Assembly: GCF_026626635.1 (NCBI RefSeq)
Contig: NZ_JAPNKA010000001.1
Coordinates: forward strand, 5,704,001 to 5,768,000
Length of the DNA stretch: 64,000 nt
Source: Archangium lansingense
Lineage (GTDB): Bacteria > Myxococcota > Myxococcia > Myxococcales > Myxococcaceae
Reading direction: 5' to 3'
Shown here: in pieces, positions 17,216 to 26,758 of the stretch
Numbering within the stretch: the first letter of the stretch is position 1
How the letters are laid out: every line of letters begins with the position of its first letter
The notes under the pieces: model-generated
Seen by the model: the letters and a program-made list of their open reading frames with translations, nothing else
Database searches by the model: none
Told to the model about the DNA's origin: nothing
Program-made: the position numbers and the translations under genes

Positions 17216-17231
17216 GAAGGACCCGGGAACA
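17198..17231. repeat. 9-bp inverted repeat flanking the predicted -10
   Basis: TGTTCCCGG (17198-17206) and CCGGGAACA (17223-17231) are perfect complements, 25 bp apart from start to start. Its position over the likely promoter suggests an operator; a hairpin in the 5' region is the alternative. Confidence 0.4.
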
Positions 17232-17265
17232 GGGGCCGGCATGCGGGCCGGCGAGAAGGGGCTAT

Positions 17266-17853
17266 ATGTCCACGCTGTTGGCGGCATTCAACGAGGGCGT
17301 CAGCCTCTCGATGTCGGGCAACCATGAGGCCGCGATCCAGGTGTTCGACCGCGTCCTGTCCCAGGATCCCAACCACGTGTTGGCGCTGAGTGCCAAGGGA
17401 TCCTCGTTCACGAGTCTGGGACGTCCGCGCGAGGCGCTGAAGTGCTTCGAGCGCGCCATCGACATGGATCCCGAGACGGCCGAGCACTACCGCAACGCGG
17501 CCATCTGCCAGCTCGAGCTGGACGAGCCGGAGGCGGCGAGAGGCCTGCTGGACGAGGCCCTGCAGCTCAACACCGAGCTGCCCTGGCGCGAGGCGACGGC
17601 GGTGGAGATCGCCAACCTGGGCGAGGCGCTGCTGACGGAGTCGGGCAAGCACCGCACCCGGGGCATCGGGCTGACGGGCAAGGCGCGCTACCGGCATGCG
17701 CGCCACGTGCTGGAGATGGCGCTGGAGCTGTACCCGGCGCTGACGGATGCGGCCAAGGCCCTGGCGGACGTCTGGGCGCACCTCGGGGACACCGAGAAGC
17801 GCGATCAGTACACCCAGCTCGCGGGCCGGCTGCTGCGCTCCACCGCGGGCTGA
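17266..17853 (+). CDS. TPR repeat protein
   Basis: 195 residues, ATG at 17266. It consists of successive TPR units: SLSMSGNHEAAIQVFDRVL, LSAKGSSFTSLGRPREALKCF, NAAICQLELDEPEAARGLLD, and a longer last unit ending LADVWAHLGDTEKRDQYTQL. TPRs mediate protein-protein contacts; there is no signal peptide, so it acts in the cytoplasm. It ends one base before the convergent acetyltransferase gene. No partner can be named. Confidence 0.85.
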   Translation: MSTLLAAFNEGVSLSMSGNHEAAIQVFDRVLSQDPNHVLALSAKGSSFTSLGRPREALKCFERAIDMDPETAEHYRNAAICQLELDEPEAARGLLDEALQLNTELPWREATAVEIANLGEALLTESGKHRTRGIGLTGKARYRHARHVLEMALELYPALTDAAKALADVWAHLGDTEKRDQYTQLAGRLLRSTAG

Positions 17854-17854
17854 C

Positions 17855-18298
17855 TCAGAGCGGGCGCCACATGAGGTAGTGCGGGCCGATGCCAGGCAGC
17901 TCGAACTCGGCCCCCTCCGCGGCGAAGCCCAGCCGCTTGTAGAAGCCGGACGCCGTCGTGCGCGCGTTGCACCACAGTCGGGTGCCGCCCTGACGCGCCG
18001 CGTGATCGATGCAGGCCTGGAGCAGGGCCGCGCCGTAGCCCCTCCCCTGGTTCGAGGCGAGCACCGCCATCCCCCTCAGGCGCCACTCGGTGGTGGATTT
18101 GGTGCCCGGCCGGGGCTCCCGGTAGAGCGAGGCCACCCCGTGCTGCTCGTCCTCCACGTACAGCCCGAAGTGGACGGTGTCTGGAGCGTCGTCGCCCGGG
18201 TAGATGAGCTCCTCGGGGCGCTGGTGGGGGCGCAGCACGACGTGGCGGAGGTAGCGCGTCTCAGCGGCGGGAATCGGTCGGAGCTCGTACGGGGCCAT
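17855..18298 (-). CDS. GNAT-family N-acetyltransferase
   Basis: 147 residues. Motif A, RGMAVLASNQGRGYGAALL, has the acetyl-CoA pyrophosphate loop Q-G-x-G-x-G/A. Motif B, LWCNARTTASGFYKRLGF, ends in the GFYKRLGF pattern of the ElaA/RimI-like class. The substrate is unknown. It transfers acetyl from acetyl-CoA to an amine. It converges on the TPR gene and is divergent from the second ECF sigma operon (130 bp between). Confidence 0.9.
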   Translation of the reverse strand: MAPYELRPIPAAETRYLRHVVLRPHQRPEELIYPGDDAPDTVHFGLYVEDEQHGVASLYREPRPGTKSTTEWRLRGMAVLASNQGRGYGAALLQACIDHAARQGGTRLWCNARTTASGFYKRLGFAAEGAEFELPGIGPHYLMWRPL

Positions 18299-18428
18299 GG
18301 CGCGGGGGATTCTCCCGGAGGGGCTGGAAAATAGGGGGAAAATTCAGCGGTATGCCGTCTGAGCGCCTCGTGCGTCCTGCTTCGTGGAAACCGGGCAACG
18401 AGGTCCACCCTTGAGGGGCACCGCCGTC

Positions 18429-18962
18429 ATGGACGAGACGCCGATGGAAGCGAGGGGAACCCCTCTCGACTTCGATGCGCTCGTGGAGGGGGAGCAGGCG
18501 GCCCTCCTGCGGCTGGCGCGCCGGCTCGTCTGGGACGGGGAGGAGGCGAAGGACCTGGTGCAGTCCGCCCTGGCCGATGCCTACGAGAAGCGCCACACGC
18601 TGAGGGACCCGAAAGCAGGCCCCGCCTGGCTTCGGCGCATCCTCGTCTCACGCACCATGGGCCACCTGCGTCGGCGCCGGGTCTGGAACCTCGTGCGCGA
18701 GGTGCTGGACCTGGGTCCCGCCCCTGTGCCCTCACCCGAGGAGCGCTTCGCTGGTGCCGAGCGCTGGCGCGCCTTTGGCCGGGCCCTGCGGACGCTCCCG
18801 GCCCAGCAGGCCACGGCCTTCTCCCTCCACTACCTGGAGGGGCTCGACCTCGATGCCATTGCCGATGCGATGAACATCGGTCGAGGCACCGTTCGCATTC
18901 ACCTCTACCGGGCGCTGCAGAAGCTCAAGGCCGCTGACGCGCTGCAAGGAGACACCCCATGA
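18429..18962 (+). CDS. ECF-type RNA polymerase sigma factor
   Basis: 177 residues. The ATG at 18429 is preferred over an in-frame ATG at 18384. Region 2: LLRLARRLVWDGEEAKDLVQSAL and WLRRILVSRTMGHLRRRR. Region 4: LPAQQATAFSLHYLEGLDL, then GRGTVRIHLYRALQKL. The stop TGA overlaps the ATG of the zinc-finger anti-sigma gene (ATGA), indicating translational coupling. It is a SigE/RpoE-type envelope stress factor. Confidence 0.92.
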   Translation: MDETPMEARGTPLDFDALVEGEQAALLRLARRLVWDGEEAKDLVQSALADAYEKRHTLRDPKAGPAWLRRILVSRTMGHLRRRRVWNLVREVLDLGPAPVPSPEERFAGAERWRAFGRALRTLPAQQATAFSLHYLEGLDLDAIADAMNIGRGTVRIHLYRALQKLKAADALQGDTP

Positions 18963-19537
18963 GCTGCCAGGACTTCGCAGCGGCCCTCGTGGACGAGCGC
19001 CTGCCCAGGCCTCCCGGCTTCCAGGCCCACCTGGAGACGTGCGCCTCGTGCCGAGCGCTCGCCGGACTCCACGCGTCCGCCACCTCGCTGCGCCTGCCGG
19101 ACCCGCCGGCCCCGGCCCACGTTTCGCGCGAGGCCATCCTTGGCGAGGTTCGCCGTCGCCAGCACCGCCGCCGGATGATGGCCAGTGCCACCGCCACGGC
19201 TGCCGTGGTGGCTCTGGTGCTGCTCGTCGCGCCCCGAGTGCGGACGCCGGTGCCGTTCGAGACCGAGCAGGGGGTAGGGGGTCCCATCGAGGGGTCCCTG
19301 CGAGCCGGGGAGCCCGTGGGGGAGGAGCGGGTGGGGCAGGGGAGCGAGGTCGTCTCCGTCGAGGTGTTGTTCGACGAGGTGTACGGCTACACGCGCACCA
19401 ACCCGAGTGTCGAGGACGAGACGTACCAGCCCTTTGGGGTGCTCGCCGCCTGGGTGCGCCCGCCGGACGTCACGGCGCTGGACTCGGAGCCCTTCCAGAC
19501 GGCCCTCGCGGCCTTCCACGTGTCGCAGTCCCGCTGA
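18959..19537 (+). CDS. Zinc-finger (zf-HC2) anti-sigma factor
   Basis: 192 residues. Residues 1-40 hold MSCQDFAAALVDERL and HLETCASC. The H-x3-C-x2-C pattern together with Cys3 forms the zinc site of ZAS anti-sigma proteins, which hold the ECF factor at the membrane. One membrane helix follows at about 73-92 (MMASATATAAVVALVLLVAP). The exterior part is acidic and without a known domain. The start overlaps the sigma gene stop. Release of the sigma factor would follow an envelope signal, possibly sensed by the next gene product. Confidence 0.88.
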   Translation: MSCQDFAAALVDERLPRPPGFQAHLETCASCRALAGLHASATSLRLPDPPAPAHVSREAILGEVRRRQHRRRMMASATATAAVVALVLLVAPRVRTPVPFETEQGVGGPIEGSLRAGEPVGEERVGQGSEVVSVEVLFDEVYGYTRTNPSVEDETYQPFGVLAAWVRPPDVTALDSEPFQTALAAFHVSQSR

Positions 19538-19574
19538 GTCGAAGTGAAGACGCTGAAGTGAAAGGAGCAGAACC

Positions 19575-20174
19575 ATGATGAAGAAGCTGCTGTGTGCCCT
19601 CGTGGTCCTCACCGCGGTGCCCGCCCTGGCGCAGGAGAAGCAGGAGGACGTACGCGTCCGGGTGTACGGGCCGGGTGCGGCGGCGCCGATGCCGCCCGCG
19701 CCGCCTGCCCCTCCGATGCCTCCCGAGCCTCCGCTGGCGCCGCCGTCCTTCGGGATTCCGGCGGACGTGGCGGCGAAGATCGGCCTGCCGCAGAACCTCG
19801 TGCAGAAGGTGCAGGACCTGAGCTTCGAATCCAATGACGCGCTGATCGGCCTGGAGGCGGACCTCAAGCGGGCTCAGCTCGCGTTGGAGAAGGAACTGCG
19901 TCAGCCGACTCCGAACGAGGGAACCGTGAAGGACCTGGTGGAGAAGGTGGGCCGTGCGGAGACGGCGGTGCGCCAGAACCGGGTGGGCTTGATGGTGGCC
20001 ATCAAGAAGACGCTGGGCCCCGACTACTGGCAGAAGCTGGAGGCGGAGATGGGCCCCATGGGCATGGGGGTGGGTCCGCATCGGATCCGCATCCAGCGGC
20101 GCGTCGATGACGTGCGCGGGGCTCCGGGCGCTCCCGCGGCTCCCGGGCAGCCGCGCGAGGAGCGCAAGCCGTAG
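19575..20174 (+). CDS. Secreted Spy/CnrX-like periplasmic sensor protein
   Basis: 199 residues with a signal peptide MMKKLLCALVVLTAVPALA. A Pro/Ala/Met-rich stretch (about 35-60) precedes a helical region (about 60-165) with LEADLKRAQLALEKEL and VEKVGRAETAVRQNRVGLM, then ending YWQKLEAEMG. This is the Spy/CpxP/ZraP and CnrX-type helical hairpin. Such proteins are periplasmic chaperones or metal sensors and often accompany an ECF sigma/anti-sigma pair. The gene follows the anti-sigma by 37 bp and is probably the same operon. Confidence 0.7.
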   Translation: MMKKLLCALVVLTAVPALAQEKQEDVRVRVYGPGAAAPMPPAPPAPPMPPEPPLAPPSFGIPADVAAKIGLPQNLVQKVQDLSFESNDALIGLEADLKRAQLALEKELRQPTPNEGTVKDLVEKVGRAETAVRQNRVGLMVAIKKTLGPDYWQKLEAEMGPMGMGVGPHRIRIQRRVDDVRGAPGAPAAPGQPREERKP

Positions 20175-20242
20175 CGGTTGCCTCCTCGGAGTGCCGAAGA
20201 GGCCACACTCCGTACCGCCGTCCCCTTCCATCTCCCGGCCGA

Positions 20243-21724
<1,482 letters not shown>

Positions 21725-21763
21725 GACGCGGCCCGAGGTCCCTCTTTCTGGAGTGACACACGT

Positions 21764-22372
21764 ATGAGCAAGCGGCAGCAATCCGAGTCCTCTGAGCTGG
21801 TCAATGCCGCGGCCTCCATCGAGGAGGAGCTGCGCAGGTTCGAGTCGCTGGCGGAGGAGGTGCGCACGGGCACGATGCGCTCGCAGAAGAACCTGGAGAA
21901 GATGGGCAAGCTGCTCACCCAGGTGGCGGACTGCGACGAGCGGATGGTGGCGCACATGCGCACGCTGCTGGGGGTGCTCAACGGGTGGAGGGATCGGCAG
22001 CAGACGCTGGCGGCCGAGGTGAACGAGCGGGCGCTGGAGCTGCAGGAGCGCACGAAGGTGTACCAGGCACTGATGGAGCGCTTCGGCGAGCTGGGGCAGC
22101 AGGCGGCCTCGTTGAGCTCGCAGATGCACGAGGTGGCGGGGATGACGCAGCAGGGGCAGGCGATGAAGACGGAGGATGTCATCGCCTCGCTGCAGGCGGT
22201 GAACGAGCGGATGACGGAGGTAGCGGAGGGGGCGGGGAAGTTGGCGAGCGACGCGGAGGCGCAGGACTTCGTGGACGTATCGCGCGATGCCGAGTCCCTG
22301 AGGCAGCAGCTCCTCTCCGCGCGCAACCGAGCGAACCTGCTCCAGCAGAAGCTGCACTCGGCCAACGCCTGA
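21764..22372 (+). CDS. Coiled-coil protein of unknown function
   Basis: 202 residues, ATG after GGAGTGACACAC. Almost entirely predicted alpha helix with heptad character (IEEELRRFESLAEEVR, LAAEVNERALELQERTKVY, SLRQQLLSARNRANLLQQKL). No signal peptide, membrane helix or enzyme motif. Probably a cytoplasmic structural or scaffold protein. It is 39 bp downstream of the permease gene in the same orientation, which does not by itself suggest a shared function. I do not recognise the family. Confidence 0.75.
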   Translation: MSKRQQSESSELVNAAASIEEELRRFESLAEEVRTGTMRSQKNLEKMGKLLTQVADCDERMVAHMRTLLGVLNGWRDRQQTLAAEVNERALELQERTKVYQALMERFGELGQQAASLSSQMHEVAGMTQQGQAMKTEDVIASLQAVNERMTEVAEGAGKLASDAEAQDFVDVSRDAESLRQQLLSARNRANLLQQKLHSANA

Positions 22373-22388
22373 ACCCCAACTCCCTACG

Positions 22389-22450
22389 CCAATCAACCCA
22401 AGCCAATCAACCCAAGCCAATCAACCCAAGCCAATCAACCCAAGCCAATT
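22389..22450. repeat. Tandem 14-bp repeat, four copies plus a partial
   Basis: The unit CCAATCAACCCAAG occurs at 22389, 22403, 22417 and 22431, then CCAATT at 22445. It fills the gap after the coiled-coil gene. The copies are identical, so replication slippage is likely recent. Confidence 0.9.
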
Positions 22451-22452
22451 TC

Positions 22453-22473
22453 CCCTCTCCCCTCGGGAGAGGG
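22453..22473. repeat. Hairpin repeat of the CCCTCTCCC family, copy 1
   Basis: Arms CCCTCTCCC and GGGAGAGGG around CTC. A nearly identical element lies at 39714-39734. It follows the tandem repeat and precedes the EVE gene end. Stable hairpin without a T tract; it may end transcription weakly or be a REP-like dispersed element. Confidence 0.7.
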
Positions 22474-22531
22474 ACGGGGTGAGGGTAGCCGTCTCCCGGG
22501 TTGAACCCGTGCAGCCACCCTCGGGTTCCCC

Positions 22532-22966
22532 TCAGCGAGCCTTGGGCAGCTTCGTGCCACTCATCTCGAGGATGAGCTTGAAGTGCTCGGGGGTCACCGA
22601 GGCCACGCTGAGGCGGCTCCGGGTGATGAGCGGAAACTCCTTCAGCTCGCGGGAAGCCTTGACGGTGGCGAGCGTCACCGGCTCGTTCAAGACCACCAAG
22701 GGGCCCACTTCGACAGAGGCCCAGTCCTCACCGGGCGCGGTGGGATCCGGCCCTGGCTCGGTGAGCACGCGGGCCACGGCCACCACGGCCTTGCCCTCGT
22801 TCGAGTGGTAGTAGAGGCACAAATCCCCGGGCTTCATGGCCCGGATGTTGTTGCGAGCCTCGAAGCTGCGCACGCCCGTCCACTCCGTCCTGCCGTCCGT
22901 CTCCAGCCGGGCGTAGGCGTAGACGGAGGGCTCGCTCTTGATCAGCCAATACTGGGGTTTCGCCAT
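22532..22966 (-). CDS. EVE domain protein
   Basis: 144 residues from the ATG at 22966. It has the EVE opening MAKPQYWLIKSEP, then TEWTGVRSFEARNNIRAM, GDLCLYYHSNEGKAVVAVA, and the C-terminal FPLITRSRLSVASVTPEHF. EVE domains belong to the PUA-like fold and bind modified nucleotides or RNA bases. The function is unknown; in other bacteria they are often near restriction or DNA repair genes. It is divergent from the amidase gene; 22 bp separate the two starts. Confidence 0.93.
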   Translation of the reverse strand: MAKPQYWLIKSEPSVYAYARLETDGRTEWTGVRSFEARNNIRAMKPGDLCLYYHSNEGKAVVAVARVLTEPGPDPTAPGEDWASVEVGPLVVLNEPVTLATVKASRELKEFPLITRSRLSVASVTPEHFKLILEMSGTKLPKAR

Positions 22967-22988
22967 GGCGGTGCTAGATAGCAGGCTC

Positions 22989-24464
22989 ATGGCCATCCAG
23001 GGATACGACGCGCTCGACGCTACCGCTCTCGCCGAGCTGGTCCGCAAGAAGGAGCTTCACCCCACCGAGCTGGTGGAGGAGACCATCTCGCGAATCGAAG
23101 CCGTCAACCCGAAGCTCAACGCCGTAGTCCACAAGATGTACGAGCAGGCGCGTAAGGCCGCTGCGGGCTCGCTCCCCGAGGGACCCTTCACCGGGGTGCC
23201 CTTCCTGGTGAAGGACCTGGACGGCTATCTGGCGGGCGAGCCCTTCGTGGGCGGGTGCCGGGCGCTGGTGGGCTTCATCCCGGACCACGACGCGGAGCTC
23301 ATGGCGCGCTTCCGCCGCGCGGGCGTCGTCATCGTGGCCAAGACGGCCACGCCCGAGCTGGGCATCCTCGGAACCACCGAGCCGGCGCTGAACGGGCCGA
23401 CGCGCAACCCCTGGAACCCGGAGCACTCGACGGGAGGCTCCAGCGGAGGCTCGGCGGCGTGCGTAGCGGCCCGGGTGGTGCCCATGGCCCACGGCGGCGA
23501 TGGAGGTGGCTCCATCCGCATCCCCGCGTCCGCCTGCGGCCTCTTCGGGCTCAAGCCCACCCGTGCCCGCAATCCACTGGGCCCGGATGTGGGGGAGGGG
23601 TGGGGTGGTTTCGTCCAGCAGCACGTGCTCACCCGCAGCGTGCGGGACAGCGCTGCGATGCTCGATGCGACCCAGGGCGCGGACCTGGGCGCGCCCTATG
23701 CGGCACCGGCGCCTGCCCGGCCCTTCCTCCAGGAGGTGGGCACTGCTCCTGGCCGCCTGCGCATCGCCTTCTCCACCGGTTCGCTCTACGGCAAGCACGT
23801 GCACCCGGACTGCAAGGCGGCCGTCCAGGACGCGGTGAAGCTCTGCCAGGAGCTGGGTCACGAGCTCGTCGATGACGCCCCCCGATTCGATCGCGAGGAG
23901 CTGGTGCGCTCGTACCTGGTGAACGTCGCGGCCAACACGTCGGTGCAGCTCGAGGAGATTGGCCAGCAGAGGGGCAAGCCCGTGGACGCCACCGACGTCG
24001 AGCCGAGCACCTGGGCGCTCGCGCAGCTCGGCAACATCCTCACCGCGGCCGATCTGCAGCGGGCGCGCAACGCCATGCACCGCGCTGGCCGGATGATGGC
24101 GGCCTTCCACGAACGGTACGATCTCTTCCTCGATGCGACGCTCGCGTATCCGCCGATTCGCATCGGTGAGCTGGCACTCAAGCCCGCCGAGCTCGCCGCG
24201 CTCTCCGTGCTGCGCAAGCTCCCGCTGAAGCCCGCGTTCCTCAAGCTGCTCGATGAGCTCGCCGGCAACAGCCTGGAGAAGACCCCCAACACGCAGCTCT
24301 TCAACCAGACGGGGCAGCCGGCCATGTCGGTGCCGCTCTACTGGAACGCCGCCGGACTCCCCGTGGGTGTGCAGTTCGCCGCCCGTTTCGGGGACGAGGC
24401 CACCCTGTTCCGTCTGGCCTCGCAGCTGGAGCAGGCTCGCCCGTGGGCGGGTCGGAAGCCCTGA
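22989..24464 (+). CDS. Amidase signature family enzyme
   Basis: 491 residues from the ATG at 22989; the 17 upstream in-frame codons overlap the EVE promoter. The Ser-cisSer-Lys site is visible: Lys in GVPFLVKDL, then STGGSSGGSAA with the cis-Ser, and GGDGGGSIRIPAS with the nucleophile Ser. The C-terminal FNQTGQPAMSVPLYW and GLPVGVQFAARFGDE are standard. It hydrolyses an amide (aliphatic or aryl amide, possibly a 6-aminohexanoate-like or indoleacetamide substrate). No signal peptide; cytoplasmic. A hairpin at 24492-24525 follows. Confidence 0.92.
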   Translation: MAIQGYDALDATALAELVRKKELHPTELVEETISRIEAVNPKLNAVVHKMYEQARKAAAGSLPEGPFTGVPFLVKDLDGYLAGEPFVGGCRALVGFIPDHDAELMARFRRAGVVIVAKTATPELGILGTTEPALNGPTRNPWNPEHSTGGSSGGSAACVAARVVPMAHGGDGGGSIRIPASACGLFGLKPTRARNPLGPDVGEGWGGFVQQHVLTRSVRDSAAMLDATQGADLGAPYAAPAPARPFLQEVGTAPGRLRIAFSTGSLYGKHVHPDCKAAVQDAVKLCQELGHELVDDAPRFDREELVRSYLVNVAANTSVQLEEIGQQRGKPVDATDVEPSTWALAQLGNILTAADLQRARNAMHRAGRMMAAFHERYDLFLDATLAYPPIRIGELALKPAELAALSVLRKLPLKPAFLKLLDELAGNSLEKTPNTQLFNQTGQPAMSVPLYWNAAGLPVGVQFAARFGDEATLFRLASQLEQARPWAGRKP

Positions 24465-24491
24465 CCTCCAGAGGCACCTCTAGAAACACCA

Positions 24492-24525
24492 AGGGCCTGC
24501 CCCCATGGTTGGGAGGCAGGCCCTG
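24492..24525. terminator. Hairpin between amidase and cold-shock gene
   Basis: AGGGCCTGCC (24492-24501) pairs with GGCAGGCCCT (24516-24525). It separates two convergent genes. On the minus strand it is followed by TTGGTGTTTCT, so it most likely ends the cold-shock transcript; it could also serve the amidase. Confidence 0.6.
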
Positions 24526-24566
24526 GATTGAGCCTCTATCGCTCGGCGAAGTGGCTCAGGTCCCCA

Positions 24567-24770
24567 TCAGATGGGGCGCACGTTCTGCGCCTGCAGGCCC
24601 TTGGGGCCGCGGGCGATGTCGAACTCAACGCGCTGGCCCTCGGCCAGGGTGCGGAAGCCCTCGGACTGGATGGCGGTGTGGTGGCAGAACAGGTCCTCGC
24701 CACCGCCCTCCTGCATGATGAAACCGAAGCCCTTCGCGTCGTTGAACCACTTCACAGTACCAGTCGCCAT
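24567..24770 (-). CDS. Cold-shock domain protein
   Basis: 67 residues, the standard CspA length. RNP1 is KGFGFI and RNP2 is DLFCHH, within MATGTVKWFNDAKGFGFIMQ and GEDLFCHHTAIQ. The usual FVHF/FVHY is here LFCHH, an uncommon variant. It binds single-stranded RNA/DNA as an RNA chaperone. The 144-base region before it contains no gene. On the plus strand CCTTTG and CAAAGG (24853-24870) can pair in the likely 5' UTR. Confidence 0.95.
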   Translation of the reverse strand: MATGTVKWFNDAKGFGFIMQEGGGEDLFCHHTAIQSEGFRTLAEGQRVEFDIARGPKGLQAQNVRPI

Positions 24771-24914
24771 TACTTGTCTTCTTTCTCGTCCGACGCGGTC
24801 GAATGCGCCGGAATTCCGCCGCTCTGTGCGATTCGGAAGCCCCTATGTGGCACCTTTGGCGCCACAAAGGAAGTCCCCCCTTTCATTTCTTCACGGGAAA
24901 TGCCTGGGGTGTGT

Positions 24915-25583
24915 TCACCCGGAGCGCCCGACGAAGAGGGTATGAAGGGGTCCGCCGCCCTTGCCGCGCGCGGGAGTCTCCACCACCTCGGTGGCGAACC
25001 CCGCCCGCTTGAGCCGGGTGGCGAAGGCCCTGTCTGGCGAGGCGGACCACACCACCACTACGCCTCGGGGCTTGAGTGCGCGCCGGATGGAGGCCAGGCC
25101 CCGTTCGCCATAGAGCCAGCGGTTCTCCTCCTGCGTGAGCGCCTCGGGGCCGTTGTCCACGTCCAGGAGCACCGCGTCATAGTGCCCCTCCGCCTGGCGG
25201 AGCAGCTCTCCCACGTCGCGTGTTTCCACCTTCACTCGGGGATCATCCAGCGGCCGTCCGGCCAGGGGTCCCAGCACGCCCTGGTTCCACGCGACGACCG
25301 CGGGCACCAGCTCCGAGACCACCACCTCGGCATTCGGAGGCAGCCGTTCCAGCGTGGCCCGGACCGTGTAGCCCAGCCCCAGGCCTCCCACGAGGACCCG
25401 AGGCCGCTTGCCGCCGAGGCCCTCGCAGGCCACCTCGGCCATCTTCTCTTCGGATCCATGCTGGCGGCTGGACATGAGCTCGCGGCCGTTCACCCGGATG
25501 GCGAACTCCTCGTCACGTTGGTGCAGCACCAGCTCGCCACCGCCCGGAGCGGGCGCCCGATCAATCACCTTCCACGGCTTCAT
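24915..25583 (-). CDS. Spermidine synthase-like SAM-dependent methyltransferase
   Basis: 222 residues. The SAM-binding motif is VLVGGLGLGYTVRATL with strand VVVSELVPAVV. An acidic loop DAVLLDVDNGPEAL lies where the active-site Asp of spermidine synthase is located. WLYGERGLASIRRALKPRGVVVVW is the fifth strand region. The lack of an N-terminal tetramer domain and of the HPD-type motif argues that it may be a methyltransferase rather than a true aminopropyltransferase. It lies before the cold-shock gene in the same orientation. Confidence 0.8.
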   Translation of the reverse strand: MKPWKVIDRAPAPGGGELVLHQRDEEFAIRVNGRELMSSRQHGSEEKMAEVACEGLGGKRPRVLVGGLGLGYTVRATLERLPPNAEVVVSELVPAVVAWNQGVLGPLAGRPLDDPRVKVETRDVGELLRQAEGHYDAVLLDVDNGPEALTQEENRWLYGERGLASIRRALKPRGVVVVWSASPDRAFATRLKRAGFATEVVETPARGKGGGPLHTLFVGRSG

Positions 25584-25715
25584 CGCCCCGCTACCTTACG
25601 CTCCGCGCGGGGCGCGTGCACTCCAGAAGCCGGGTCACAGTCCTTCCCCGTTCGCTTGGGTTAGCCTGGGGGCCGCTCCGTACGAACGCGGGGCCCCAAC
25701 AAGCAGGTCGACTCC

Positions 25716-26750
25716 ATGGAATTCAGACAACTCGGCGCATCGGGCTTCAAGGTTCCCGTCCTCAGTCTCGGCACGGGGACGTTCGGAGGCAGCAACGAGT
25801 TCTTCAAGGGCTTTGGCAGCAGCGACGTGAAGGAGGCCACCCGGCTCGTCGACATCTCCCTCGACTGCGGGCTGAACATGTTCGACACGGCCGACGTGTA
25901 CTCGGGCGGAATGGCCGAGGAGATCCTCGGCCAGGCGATCAAGGGGCGCCGTGAGCGGGTGATCCTCTCCACCAAGGCCACCCTCCGCGCGGGCCCCGGT
26001 CCCAACGACGTGGGCTCGTCGCGCCACCACCTGCTCCGCGCGGTCGAGGGGAGCCTGCGCCGCCTGGGCACTGACTACATCGACCTCTTCCAACTCCACG
26101 GCTTCGATCCCGTCACCCCCGTCGAGGAGACACTCAACACGCTCGACGACCTCGTGCGCGCCGGGAAGGTCCGCTACCTCGGTTGCTCGAACTTCCCGGG
26201 TTGGCACCTCATGAAGTCGCTGGGCGTGTCGGAGCGCCACAACCTCGCGCGCTACGTGGCCCACCAGGCGTACTACTCGCTCGTCGGGCGCGACTACGAG
26301 TGGGAGCTGATGCCCCTGGGGCTCGACCAGAAGGTCAGCGCGCTCGCTTGGAGCCCGCTGGGTTGGGGCCGGTTGACGGGCAAGATCCGCCGCGGCCAGC
26401 CCCTGCCCGAGGGCACCCGGCTCCAGAACTCCCAGACGGCCGCGGGCGGCCCCCAGATTCCCGAGGAGTACCTCTACCGGGTCGTGGATGCGCTCGACGA
26501 GGTGGCGGCGGAGACCGGAAAGACAGTGCCGCAGGTGGCCATCAACTGGCTGCTGCAACGGCCGACGGTCGCCAACGTCATCATCGGCGCACGCAATGAG
26601 GAGCAACTGCGCCAGAACCTGGGCGCGATCGGCTGGAACCTCACCCCGAAGCAGGTGGCGAAGCTCGACGCGGCGAGCGCCACGCCTCCCGCCTACCCCT
26701 ACTGGCACCATCAGCGGTTCAGCGAGAGCAATACCTTCCTGAATTCTTGA
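25716..26750 (+). CDS. Aldo/keto reductase
   Basis: 344 residues, ATG at 25716. Catalytic tetrad residues are visible: Asp and Tyr in FDTADVYSGG, Lys in ILSTKAT, His in DLFQLHGFD. GWSP-like cofactor contacts are in LAWSPLGWGRLTGKI, and VIIGARNEEQLRQNL is the C-terminal NADP-binding segment. It reduces aldehydes or ketones with NADPH in the cytoplasm. Substrate unknown. It converges on the large histidine kinase gene (8-bp gap). Confidence 0.93.
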   Translation: MEFRQLGASGFKVPVLSLGTGTFGGSNEFFKGFGSSDVKEATRLVDISLDCGLNMFDTADVYSGGMAEEILGQAIKGRRERVILSTKATLRAGPGPNDVGSSRHHLLRAVEGSLRRLGTDYIDLFQLHGFDPVTPVEETLNTLDDLVRAGKVRYLGCSNFPGWHLMKSLGVSERHNLARYVAHQAYYSLVGRDYEWELMPLGLDQKVSALAWSPLGWGRLTGKIRRGQPLPEGTRLQNSQTAAGGPQIPEEYLYRVVDALDEVAAETGKTVPQVAINWLLQRPTVANVIIGARNEEQLRQNLGAIGWNLTPKQVAKLDAASATPPAYPYWHHQRFSESNTFLNS

Positions 26751-26758
26751 TGCCTGCT

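Noticed and set aside
24853..24870. CCTTTG/CAAAGG hairpin as a methyltransferase terminator
   Set aside because: Short stem with no T tract in either direction; mentioned only as possible 5' UTR structure of the cold-shock gene.
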